Source of the DNA: Nocardioides antri
Lineage (GTDB): Bacteria; Actinomycetota; Actinomycetes; Propionibacteriales; Nocardioidaceae
DNA: 64,000 nucleotides
Assembly: GCF_008373765.1 (NCBI RefSeq)
Contig: NZ_VUJW01000003.1
Location: 62,001 to 126,000, forward strand
Reading direction: 5' to 3'
The notes below the pieces were generated by a model. The model was not told the DNA's origin, searched no databases, and was given only the letters and a program-made list of their open reading frames with translations. The translations under genes were made by a program, and so were the position numbers. Positions 8,737 to 19,987 of the stretch are shown in pieces. How positions within the stretch are numbered: position 1 is the first letter of the stretch; the number at the start of each line of letters is the position of its first letter.

Positions 8737-10175
8737 CCGGCGAGCCGCCGTGGGTGCGGCTCGACCCGCGGATGCTGCTCGTCCATCCCCTCGACGAGCT
8801 CCGCAAGTTCATCGTGCCGCTCGCCGCCGCAGCCCTGTTCGGCGCGAGCCAGGGTGGCGGACCGTACGTCGCGATCCTCGCGATCGTCGTTCCCATCGCA
8901 ATCGGCGTGGTGCGCTACCTGACGACGAGCTATCGCATCGCGGACGGACGGGTGGAGCTCCGCCGCGGACTGCTCAACCGGCAGCGGCTCTCGACGCCGG
9001 TCGACCGGGTGCGGACCGTCGACCTCACCGCCTCCCTCATCCACCGCGTGATCGGGCTGACGACGGTCCGGATCGGCACCGGCGGCGCCGGGAACGACGA
9101 CGGCGACCTCACCCTGGACGGTCTCACCGTCGAGCAGGGCCGCACCCTGCGCGCGACGCTGTTGACCGACCAGCGGCCGGTGACGGAGGAGACCGCGGTC
9201 CAGTCCCCGGCCGCGGCGCGGTTCGAGCCCGGCTGGCTGCGGTTCGCGCCGTTCACTAGCGCGGGCCTGGCGATCCTCGGCGGGCTCGTCGGCGGCGGCG
9301 GCCAATTGCTGAGCGAGCTCGACCTCCAGGTGGACCTCCCCGCCGAGGACCTCGCGGGCCTCGCAGCGGTGGTGGTCGCCGTCGGGCTCCTCCTGCTCGT
9401 GCTCGTCCTCACCCTCGTCGGCTACCTGGTCGCCAACTGGGGGTTCACCCTGCGCCGCGACGGCGACACGTGGCAGGTCAGCCGAGGGCTCCTCACCACG
9501 CGTGAGACCTCGATCGACGTCGAGCGACTGGCCGGCGTCGCGGTCGCGGAGCCTCCCGGCCTTCGTCTCGCCCGCGGTGCGCGACTCACCGCGATCGTGA
9601 CCGGTCTCGGCAGCGCCCAGAGCGGCTCCCGGGTCCTGGTCCCGCCCGCCCCCGCGGCTGTCGTCCGCGTCGCCGGCGGCGCCGTGCTCGGCTCCGACGA
9701 GCCGCTCGTCGCTCCGCTGACCCCGCACGGCGCCGCCGCCGTACGACGCCGTTGGGTGCGCGCCCTGGGCCCGGCCGCGCTGGTGGCAGCCCTCCCCGCC
9801 CTCCTCGTAATGGTCGGCGGCCCGGGGTGGCTGCTCGTCATCACGGTGCTGGTCCTGCTGGCCGGAGCCGGCCTCGCGGTCGACCGGGTGCGGGCGCTCG
9901 GCCACGCGGTGGTCGCCGGCCACTTCGTCGCCCGCTCCGGCTCGCTGCTCCGGCACCGCGAGGCGCTCGCCGTCAGCCACGTGATCGGGTGGAGCTTCCG
10001 CGACACCTGGTTCCAGCGCCGCGCAGGCCTCACCACGCTCGCCGCGACCACGGCGGGCGGCAGCGGCAAGGTCGAGGCGCTCGACGTACCGGTCCGTGAG
10101 GCCGTTGGCGTCGCTGCCGCCGTCACCCCCGACCTGGTGGCTCAGTTCACCGCAGGTGAGCCGGTCCACTCCTAG
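8733..10175 (+). CDS. Bacterial PH-domain membrane protein, YdbT-like
   Basis: A 480-residue membrane protein with three bPH_2-type modules, each opening with a pattern like YRIADGRVELRRGLL...STPVDRVRTVDL. The modules alternate with hydrophobic helix pairs (about residues 28-60, 175-235 and 345-390). It is the usual operon partner of the preceding YdbS-like gene. The GTG start at 8733 overlaps that stop (GTGA). Its 3' end overlaps the convergent RTX-like gene by 4 bases. A copy of 65 bases of its 3' coding region lies at 11224-11288, a duplication scar. Confidence 0.82.
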   Translation: MTGEPPWVRLDPRMLLVHPLDELRKFIVPLAAAALFGASQGGGPYVAILAIVVPIAIGVVRYLTTSYRIADGRVELRRGLLNRQRLSTPVDRVRTVDLTASLIHRVIGLTTVRIGTGGAGNDDGDLTLDGLTVEQGRTLRATLLTDQRPVTEETAVQSPAAARFEPGWLRFAPFTSAGLAILGGLVGGGGQLLSELDLQVDLPAEDLAGLAAVVVAVGLLLLVLVLTLVGYLVANWGFTLRRDGDTWQVSRGLLTTRETSIDVERLAGVAVAEPPGLRLARGARLTAIVTGLGSAQSGSRVLVPPAPAAVVRVAGGAVLGSDEPLVAPLTPHGAAAVRRRWVRALGPAALVAALPALLVMVGGPGWLLVITVLVLLAGAGLAVDRVRALGHAVVAGHFVARSGSLLRHREALAVSHVIGWSFRDTWFQRRAGLTTLAATTAGGSGKVEALDVPVREAVGVAAAVTPDLVAQFTAGEPVHS

Positions 10176-11080
10176 CGATAGAGCGGCGCGCAGTTGCCGT
10201 ACTCGATCCCGCGACAGGTGCTCACCTCACGAGGGGCGTCGGCCGAGTCCATGACACCGGCACCGCCGTCGATGAAGTGGGGACCTGTCCCGCCGATGCT
10301 GACCAGGTCATTGCCCCCGTACAGGAAACCGGTGAACCGTCCGCTGGGGACCATCAACTGGTCGGGTCCGGCAGTCCCACGGTAGGACCAAGCGTGGGTG
10401 CCGCCCAGCCACAGAAACTCCCACTGCGCGATCCGGCCGGGTGGCCCGTCACCCATCTGCAGGAACTGGGAGCCCTGATGGACAGCGACTGTCGTGCCGC
10501 CCTCCTGGTAGACGTTCAAGTACCCGAAGTCCTCGCCCGGTCCCCCGACCATCGTGAGGGGGGTGCCCGGCACAGAGTCGATCACCACGTCGTCGTCGCC
10601 TGGTCCGCCGTACACCGCGAATCCGTCTCCCCGTCGAGCGTCGAGGCGCACCACGTCGTCTCCAGCACCCATCCAGTACTCGTCCGCCCCGTAGCTCTCG
10701 TCCTCTCCCCAGTACCACGACAACGCCCAGTCGCGTCCTTCTCCCCCGAGGAGCACGTCGCGGCCGGGTCCGCCGACGAGGTTGTCGTCGTCGTCACCGC
10801 CGCGGAGGAGGTCGTCGCCCTCGCCGGAGTGGAAGACGTCGATGCCTGGGCCGCCGCAGACAACGTCGTCACCGGCCCCGTCGACGACGGTGTCGTGGCC
10901 CGCGCGGCCGAGAATGACGTCATCGGCGCCGGTCCCCTCGATCTTGTCGTTGCCCGGGGTGCCGACGATCGTGGCCGGCAGACCCGCACACGTCGGACCC
11001 GTGGCCGCTGCCGGAGGGACGCCCGGCATCACCGCGAGGGCCGACAGGCAGACGAACGTCGCGCTCATCCTGCGGTCCAC
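10172..11080 (-). CDS. Secreted RTX-like repeat protein, family copy 1
   Basis: A 302-residue secreted protein. After a signal peptide (about 26 residues) comes PTCAGLPATIVGTPGNDKI, a signature shared by all six copies in this window. Next are hemolysin-type GGxGxD nonapeptides that would bind calcium in a beta-roll (residues 45-115). A beta-rich C-terminal region has HAWSYRGT, RFTGFLYGG and two closing cysteines. The GTG start at 11080 is set by GGGGAGG 5 bases upstream; an ATG at 11068 is too far from it. It is closest to the frameshifted copy at 11356-12245. Function is unknown. Confidence 0.78.
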   Translation of the reverse strand: MDRRMSATFVCLSALAVMPGVPPAAATGPTCAGLPATIVGTPGNDKIEGTGADDVILGRAGHDTVVDGAGDDVVCGGPGIDVFHSGEGDDLLRGGDDDDNLVGGPGRDVLLGGEGRDWALSWYWGEDESYGADEYWMGAGDDVVRLDARRGDGFAVYGGPGDDDVVIDSVPGTPLTMVGGPGEDFGYLNVYQEGGTTVAVHQGSQFLQMGDGPPGRIAQWEFLWLGGTHAWSYRGTAGPDQLMVPSGRFTGFLYGGNDLVSIGGTGPHFIDGGAGVMDSADAPREVSTCRGIEYGNCAPLYR

Positions 11081-11223
11081 CGGTGCCTCCCCGGCGGCCC
11101 TCCCTGGTCCGCCACTTGCACCCTACGTCGTTCGCTGCGACCGCGATGCGTTTCGTCGATCGCCGGCGACCCGCCGGTTGACTGAAGCACTGCCCGAGAA
11201 AGCGACGCGCTCGTCGCTACCCG

Positions 11224-11355
11224 GGCCTCATCACGCTCGCCGCGACCACGGCGGGCGGCAGCCACAAGGTCGAGGCGCTCGACGTACCGACCGCTCGTGT
11301 TCCTGCCGTCGCGACCGAGGTGACCCCGACCTCGTCGGTCAGTTCACGGGCTGAG
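11224..11355 (+). pseudogene. Duplicated 3' fragment of the YdbT-like PH gene
   Basis: Bases 11224-11288 match 10026-10090, the 3' coding region of the PH gene, at 62 of 65 positions. Weaker similarity goes on to the end of the fragment, with a one-base loss that shifts the frame. There is no upstream part of the gene and no start. The fragment sits directly downstream of RTX copy 2, just as the true PH 3' end sits downstream of copy 1. It is therefore best read as the scar of a tandem duplication. The rest of 11081-11223 shows nothing recognisable. Confidence 0.8.
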
Positions 11356-12245
11356 TCATCTCCAGGGCACGCAGGAGCCGAGCTCGACCGCCACACAGGT
11401 CGCGGCGCCCCGGTCGGCGTCGACGTGGTCCCTCGCTCCCGCGCCGCCGTTTACGTAGTGCGGACCAGGGCCCCTCAAGGTCACGACGTCGTCTCCGCCG
11501 TACGTCCGTCCGGTGAACCGGCCGGCATTCACGATCAGGCCGTCGTGGCTGTTCGTACCTCGGTAGACCCAGTCGTGGTCACCCCAGAGATGGAGAACGT
11601 CCCATCCCCACAGCTCTCCGACCGGACCTGTCCCGATCCGCAGTCGCGCGTACCGCTGGTTGAGCAGGACCCTTCCGTCGGGATGCCCGGAGAACGACAG
11701 GCGGATCTCGTCGGATCCCACGCCGCCGACGACCGAGAGCCGAGCCGTCGGATCGACGTCCATGAACACGGAGTCGTCGCCCGGCCCGACGTTGATCACC
11801 GCGTCCCCAAGAACCCTGATTTCGAGGTGGTCGTCGCCCGGCCCGAGCCAGAGGTCCGCTGGGGCCACGCCCCAGAAGTCCGCCCAGTCCCTCCCCGACC
11901 ACCGTGCACCTCGTCGCGACCGAAGCCGACGAGAGCCCCGTCGGCACCGCCGCCCCCGATCAGCAGGTCGTCGCCTCCCTCGCTCCACAGGAGGTCGTCC
12001 CCGAGGTTTCCGCAGACCACGTCGTCGCCACCGCCGTCGCCGATCGTGTCGTCCCCGGCCAGCCCGACGATGACGTCGTCGCCCTCGGTCCCGTCTATGT
12101 CGTCGTCGCCGGCCGTGCCGACAATCGTCGCCGGCAGCCCGCCGCACGTGCGCGTCATCGCCGTCGACGCTGAAGGCACGGCAGTCGCCGGCAGCACCGC
12201 TAGCCCCGCGACGAGCGCGCCAACCATTCCGGCTCGCTTCCCCAT
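11356..12245 (-). pseudogene. Secreted RTX-like repeat protein, copy 2, with a single-base frameshift
   Basis: The 5' part (ATG at 12245, signal peptide, CGGLPATIVGTAGDDDI, then GGxGxD repeats) is read in one frame to about 11895. The rest (GRDWADFWGVAPADLWLG to the two C-terminal Cys) continues in another frame. The frames join cleanly if one G is added to the run at 11893-11896 (C on the plus strand), giving GGRGRDW as in copy 1 (GGEGRDW). It is either a real homopolymer deletion, making a truncated protein, or a sequencing error. A GGGAGAGGGG ribosome binding site precedes the ATG. Confidence 0.75.
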
Positions 12246-12333
12246 CTGACCCCTCTCCCACCGGGAGGGTACGTCGCGACCGGCCGCGACGGGGCGGAAC
12301 GACGACTCGGCCCACCGGTCGGCGGCGAGGAGG

Positions 12334-13170
12334 TCAGTCACCCGGCGGGCTGCACACTCCGGAGTCGACGACCTCGATCGAGATGCAGACGTTGGTGCCG
12401 CCACCGACCCCGAGCGAGGAGTCGTGACCGTCGCCGCCGTCGAGCCAGTCGTCGCCGTCGCCTGTCCACACCTGGTCGGCACCGCCGAGGAGCTGGGCGG
12501 TCAGTGCACCCTCGAGGGCAGTCACGGACTCCGGCGCGTCGGTCCCGCCGTAGGTCCACTGTTGGTCACCGCTCAGCGACACGTAGTCGAAGCCGCTGAA
12601 CGTGCCCGGCCGGCCGCCGATGTGGACGGTGCCGGCGGCCTGGTCGACCTCGACGTCCAAGCCGGAACCGCCCACGCTGAAGCCGATCTGGTTCCACCCA
12701 GGGCCGCCGACCACCGACACCCGCGCGCGGGTCGGTGACAGGTTGACCGTGACCGCGTCGTCGCCGCGGCCGCCGTCGGCGTCGGTCCCCGCTGGCGAGG
12801 TGACGAACAGGACGTCCCGCCCGCGGTTCCCGAGGACGCGATCGCGGTCGACGGTGCCGGCGACATAGTCGGGACCTGCTCCGGCGCGGACGAAGTCGTT
12901 GCCCGCGCCGCCGTCGGCGACGTCCGCCCCGCCGCCGAGGCAGATGACGTCCCGGCCGCCGCGGGCGGTGACGTGGTCGTCGCCGCCCCGCGTGACGATC
13001 ACGTCCGGCTGGTCGGTGCCGGTGATCTGGTCGTCCCCGGCGGTGCCCACGATCGTCGCCGCGCGCCCGTGACACGTCGGCGCCGCGTGCGCCGGGTCGG
13101 CCACGCCCGGCGCGAGGGCGAGGCCGGTGACCAGCCCGGTCGCCAGCGCGAGAGTGATCGTCACCGGCAT
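12334..13170 (-). CDS. Secreted RTX-like repeat protein, family copy 3
   Basis: A 278-residue intact copy. Signal peptide of about 29 residues, then PTCHGRAATIVGTAGDDQI, GGxDxV-type calcium-roll repeats to about residue 120, then a beta-rich C-terminal module with SGFDYVSLSGDQQWTYGGT and a closing CISIEVVDSGVC. The ATG at 13170 has a GAGGAGG Shine-Dalgarno. It pairs most closely with copy 4, with which it also shares upstream sequence (CGGATGATT on the plus strand at 13239 and 14192). The read-through frame of copy 4 overlaps its first 600 bases on the same strand. Role unknown; it is probably exported. Confidence 0.75.
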   Translation of the reverse strand: MPVTITLALATGLVTGLALAPGVADPAHAAPTCHGRAATIVGTAGDDQITGTDQPDVIVTRGGDDHVTARGGRDVICLGGGADVADGGAGNDFVRAGAGPDYVAGTVDRDRVLGNRGRDVLFVTSPAGTDADGGRGDDAVTVNLSPTRARVSVVGGPGWNQIGFSVGGSGLDVEVDQAAGTVHIGGRPGTFSGFDYVSLSGDQQWTYGGTDAPESVTALEGALTAQLLGGADQVWTGDGDDWLDGGDGHDSSLGVGGGTNVCISIEVVDSGVCSPPGD

Positions 13171-14122
13171 GACGCCTCCTCGAGGTCGACGGACCCGACG
13201 ACCGTACGACGCCTACCCCTCCACTGACGCCACCCGATCGGATGATTTCGGGCTCTGCGGCACGCGGCCACCGCGACTGGCGGGCATGGGACCGGTCAGC
13301 CGGCGGCGCACTGCAGACAGCGCCGTCGGTGTCCTCGATGGACAGGCAGTGGTTCGTGCCACCGCTGGCACCTGCGAAGTCGTGCCCCTCGCCGCCGTCG
13401 AGGTAGTCGTCGCCGTCGCTCGGAAAGATCCTGTCGTCGCCCCCGTGGAGCTCGGCCGTGATCGAGCCACCCCAGAGCAACACCGCGTCGACGTCGTCGG
13501 TACCGCGATAGGTCCACCGGTGACCTCCCTCGAGCGACACGTAGTCGAACCCGCTGAAGGCTCCGGCGTGGCCGGGGGCCCCGTATCGCCCGGCGGCTTG
13601 GTCGATGGTGACCGCGAGGTCCGTCCCACCGACTCCGAAAAGAATGTCGTCCAGCCCTGGACCGCCGGCGAGCTCGGATCGGATCCCTCGGTACACCGTC
13701 ACAGCGACGAAGTCGTCCCCCCTCCCGGCTGCGACGCGGGCGCCGCCGGATCGGACGGACAGGTGGTCCCGACCACGGTTGCCCGTCAGCCAGTCCCGAC
13801 CACTGAAGTTGTGCAGGACGTCGCCGCCGGCGCCGGCCCGGATCCGGTCCTCACAGCGACCACCGTCCGCGAAGTCGTCACCGTCGCCGAGACAGATCAG
13901 GTCCGCTCCCCCGCGTCCCAGCACACGGTCGTTGCCACCGCCCGTCACGATCACGTCCTGCCCCCGGGTGCCGCTGATCTCGTCGCGCCTCTCGGTCCCG
14001 ACGATCGTCGCGGACCGGCCGAAGCAGGTCGGCACCGTGTCCGCCTCGGCCGGTGCGGCCGGGACCACCAGGCACCCGACGACCGCTCCGGTCGCCAACA
14101 GAGGGGTGAGCGTGGTCGACAT
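12566..14122 (-). CDS. Secreted RTX-like repeat protein, copy 4, stop codon lost, reads into copy 3
   Basis: Residues 1-276 (down to about 13295) form a normal family member: signal peptide, PTCFGRSATIVGTERRDEI, repeats, SGFDYVSLEGGHRWTYRGT and a closing CLSIEDTDGAVCSAPPAD. Copy 3 has a stop right after the matching PPGD, but here the codons continue (GAC CGG TCC in place of GAC TGA). The frame stays open to 12566, out of frame through copy 3, adding about 240 low-complexity residues. The real product may be unstable or rescued by tmRNA. The ATG at 14122 is set by GAGGAGG; an upstream in-frame ATG at 14149 lacks a site. Confidence 0.65.
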   Translation of the reverse strand: MSTTLTPLLATGAVVGCLVVPAAPAEADTVPTCFGRSATIVGTERRDEISGTRGQDVIVTGGGNDRVLGRGGADLICLGDGDDFADGGRCEDRIRAGAGGDVLHNFSGRDWLTGNRGRDHLSVRSGGARVAAGRGDDFVAVTVYRGIRSELAGGPGLDDILFGVGGTDLAVTIDQAAGRYGAPGHAGAFSGFDYVSLEGGHRWTYRGTDDVDAVLLWGGSITAELHGGDDRIFPSDGDDYLDGGEGHDFAGASGGTNHCLSIEDTDGAVCSAPPADRSHARQSRWPRAAEPEIIRSGGVSGGVGVVRSSGPSTSRRRHAGDDHSRAGDRAGHRPRPRAGRGRPGARGADVSRARGDDRGHRRGRPDHRHRPAGRDRHAGRRRPRHRPRRPGRHLPRRRGGRRRRRRGQRLRPRRSRSRLCRRHRRPRSRPREPRAGRPVRHLASGDRRRRRPRRRRGHGQPVTDPRAGVGGRRPWVEPDRLQRGRFRLGRRGRPGRRHRPHRRPAGHVQRLRLRVAER

Positions 14123-14220
14123 GGCGCCTCCTCGGGATCCTGCCTCCACGACGACGGTAGGACCTCCGCCTCTCGCTGACCCTCCATCTGGCGGATGATT
14201 CCGATCGGTTCCGGGTTACC

Positions 14221-14433
14221 GTGCGGCGTACCCCCCAACAGGAAGCGGCCGCCGGGCGGCACCGGATGGACGTCGGGGCCGGCGACTGGGACCGCGAGCG
14301 GCGGCCGAGCGAGGTCCGGCTCGACCGGCTCGTGGTGCTGCGCGAGCCCGACGTACGACGCGAGGGCGCCGCCCTCGCACCCGGGACCTACGCCGCGGTC
14401 ATCGCCGCCCGGGCCGCGCTGCTGCCCACCTGA
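14221..14433 (+). CDS. Small hypothetical protein
   Basis: A 70-codon frame with a GTG start, strong G/C third positions and no family I recognise. It is charged (Arg-rich, LDRLVVLREPDVRRE) and ends in an Ala-rich stretch. It fills the gap between the divergent start of copy 4 and the end of copy 5, and overlaps the latter's 3' end by 46 bases in the convergent direction. No Shine-Dalgarno is visible. It could be a real leaderless small gene or a chance frame in GC-rich DNA. Confidence 0.35.
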   Translation: MRRTPQQEAAAGRHRMDVGAGDWDRERRPSEVRLDRLVVLREPDVRREGAALAPGTYAAVIAARAALLPT

Positions 14434-15263
14434 GGGGCGAGCACGGGCGCCAGGCCGGGCGGCAGGACCGACGGGTCGCAGTCGCCGAGCTCGACCTGCG
14501 CGCAGCTGTTGCGGCCGCCGATGACGGCGACGGCGTCCCGCCTGCCGTCACCCCCGTTGATGATGTCGTCGCCGTGGCCCGCCGACACCACGTCGTTGGC
14601 GCCGTACGTCGAAGCACTCAGCCGGCCGTCGACCGCGATCACGCTGTCCGGCGCGTCGGTGCCGACATAGGTCCACGCATGGTCGCCCTTGAGCCAGACC
14701 AGCTCCCAGCCAGCGAAGGCGCCCGGCTCGTGCTCCGGCTCCGGCCCCAGGATGAGCAGCTGCTCGGCCTGGTCGAGCAGGACCGGCTCGGTGCCGGCCA
14801 CGGTCAGGGTCAGCAGGTCGAGGCCCTCGTCGCCGAGGAGGGTCACCGGCGCGCCCGGAGCGGTCTTGACGTCGACGGTCTCGTCGCCGTCGCCGCCGAC
14901 CACGCGCTCCGCTCCGCCCGAGCTCACGATCGCGTCGTCGCCGGTGCCGCCCACCGCGACGTCGTCACCGGCGCCGGTCGCGATCCGGTCCCAGCCGGGA
15001 CCGCCGCACACGACGTCGTCGCCGCCGTAGGCGCGGATCACGTCGTTGCCGCCCTTCGCGACGATCACGTCGGGACCGGCAGTGCCGTCGAGGTCGTCGT
15101 TGCGATCGGAGCCGACGATCGTCGCCGACCGACCCTCGCAGGTCGGACCGGCGGCCGCGAGCTCGGCGCCGGGATCCTCGTCAGCGGCGATGCCGAACAG
15201 CGCCGCGAGCACGGCGAGTCCTACCAGCGCCACCACCGCGGCGACCATCGCGCGTCCGCGCAT
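14388..15263 (-). CDS. Secreted or membrane-anchored RTX-like repeat protein, family copy 5
   Basis: A 291-residue copy. The N-terminal hydrophobic stretch (residues 5-26) lacks a clear cleavage motif, so it may stay as an anchor. Then come PTCEGRSATIVGSDRNDDL, calcium-roll repeats to about residue 130, a beta module with DHAWTYVGTDAPDSV and ASTYGANDVV, and the family's closing pair of Cys (SCAQVELGDC). It carries a 25-residue Pro/Ala tail that the other copies lack. The ATG at 15263 follows GAGGAGGCAGG. It is divergent from pyruvate carboxylase, 93 bases apart. Confidence 0.75.
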   Translation of the reverse strand: MRGRAMVAAVVALVGLAVLAALFGIAADEDPGAELAAAGPTCEGRSATIVGSDRNDDLDGTAGPDVIVAKGGNDVIRAYGGDDVVCGGPGWDRIATGAGDDVAVGGTGDDAIVSSGGAERVVGGDGDETVDVKTAPGAPVTLLGDEGLDLLTLTVAGTEPVLLDQAEQLLILGPEPEHEPGAFAGWELVWLKGDHAWTYVGTDAPDSVIAVDGRLSASTYGANDVVSAGHGDDIINGGDGRRDAVAVIGGRNSCAQVELGDCDPSVLPPGLAPVLAPQVGSSAARAAMTAA

Positions 15264-15343
15264 CCTGCCTCCTCAGCCGTCGAGACTACGGCCGGCGCGC
15301 CTGGTACCAGTTGTCCCACGCCGGAGCGTCGGCGATCGGCCCC

Positions 15344-15349
15344 TAGGCT
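15344..15349 (+). promoter_or_regulatory. -10 box of leaderless pyruvate carboxylase gene
   Basis: TAGGCT lies 7 bases before the ATG at 15357. No Shine-Dalgarno is present. This fixes the start, though the frame stays open far upstream. Confidence 0.5.
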
Positions 15350-15356
15350 GACGGCC

Positions 15357-18743
<3,387 letters not shown>

Positions 18744-18751
18744 GCCCGGCC

Positions 18752-19921
18752 TCAGGCCTCGCAGCCCACCTGGACCTCGGTGACGCAGACGTCTCCGCCG
18801 GCACCGCCCTCGCCGCGGTCGAAGCCGCGACGCCCGATCAGGAGGTCGTTGCCGCCGAGACCGGTGAGCCGGTCGTCACCGCCGGCGCCGTCGAGGTAGT
18901 CGCCGCGGACCGAGCCGGTGAGCCTGTCCCCGCGCCGGGAGCCGACCAGCACCTCGACGCCCGAGAAGGTCACCGACCGGCTGCCCCAGGACGCCCTCCC
19001 GCTGGAGAGGCTGGCGGTCACGCTGCGGCGTACGCCCTCGAACGACAGCACGTCGGAACCGCTCTCGCCGGCGGCGGTGCCGCCGCCCTTGGCCAGCACC
19101 TGGAAGAGGTCCTTGCCCGGTCCCCCGCGCGAGGTTCCCCGGCGCATCAGGAACCGGTCGTTGCCTCCCTCGCCGAGAGCCAGGCCGGTGCTGCGCACGA
19201 CGAACGTGTCGTTGCCGACCCCGCCGCGGGCCACGCCGGAGGAGACCCGGAGCAGGTCGTTGCCGCCGAAGCCGAAGATCCGGTCGTCCCCACCGCCGCC
19301 GGTGAGGTTGTCGGTGTCCGCGCTGCCGTTGACGGTGTCGGCGTGCCGGCTCCCCTCGAACCTCTCGACGCGCCCGATGAGGTCGTGCCCGGCGCCGTCG
19401 ACGACTCCGGTGCTCCACTGCACCGTGACCCCGGTGGCCGACTCGCGATAGCTGACCACGTCGTGGCGGCTGGGGCCGCCCGTCAGCCGGTCGTCGCCGG
19501 TGTCCTCGAGGAGGAGGTCGGCACCGCCGCCGCCGCGGACCAGGTCGTCGTCCGCGCCGCCACGCAGGATGTCGCTGCCGTTGCCGCCCCGCAGGGTGTC
19601 GTCGCCCGCCTGCCCGCGGAGGTTGTCCCTGCCCGCGCCGCCCTCGATCGAGTCGGCGCCGTCTCCACCGAGCACCCGGTCCCTGCCGTCGCCGCCACAG
19701 ACGACGTCATCGCCGCCGCGACCGCTGAACCTGTCGTCCCCGGCGCCGAGGACGACCACGTCGCGGAGCAGCGTGCCGCGGAGGTCGTCGTCACCGGCAG
19801 TGCCGACGATCGTCGCGGTCTGACCCTGGCAGGTCGAGCCCGCCCACGCGGGCGCAGCGGTTCCGACCGGGGCCGTGGCCAGGGCAGGGGCGAGAAGGGC
19901 AAGGAGAGCAACACGACGCAT
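18752..19921 (-). CDS. Secreted RTX repeat protein, large family copy 6
   Basis: A 389-residue protein with a signal peptide (about 27 residues), the shared STCQGQTATIVGTAGDDDL signature, and more canonical RTX nonapeptides than the other copies (GGDGADSIEGGAGRDNL and others, residues 45-150 and 205-250). It has the VERFEGSRHADTVNGSA segment common in large RTX proteins, then a second roll near the C-terminus. A cysteine pair ends the protein (CVTEVQVGC). No type I secretion signal or transporter is seen, and export by Sec is inferred. It lacks the W-x-Y-x-G-T module of copies 1-5. No clear ribosome site precedes the ATG. Confidence 0.78.
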   Translation of the reverse strand: MRRVALLALLAPALATAPVGTAAPAWAGSTCQGQTATIVGTAGDDDLRGTLLRDVVVLGAGDDRFSGRGGDDVVCGGDGRDRVLGGDGADSIEGGAGRDNLRGQAGDDTLRGGNGSDILRGGADDDLVRGGGGADLLLEDTGDDRLTGGPSRHDVVSYRESATGVTVQWSTGVVDGAGHDLIGRVERFEGSRHADTVNGSADTDNLTGGGGDDRIFGFGGNDLLRVSSGVARGGVGNDTFVVRSTGLALGEGGNDRFLMRRGTSRGGPGKDLFQVLAKGGGTAAGESGSDVLSFEGVRRSVTASLSSGRASWGSRSVTFSGVEVLVGSRRGDRLTGSVRGDYLDGAGGDDRLTGLGGNDLLIGRRGFDRGEGGAGGDVCVTEVQVGCEA

Positions 19922-19987
19922 GCAGGTCCAACGACGAGCAGCGTCGGGGGTGCCGCCCCGATTCCGGACGCCCAGCAGGTGAGACTC

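Noticed and set aside
10740-14960. Repeated GTCGTCGCC-like units that look like a CRISPR or tandem repeat
   Set aside because: They are the coding repeats of Gly-Asp nonapeptides in the RTX genes; there are no uniform repeat and spacer lengths.
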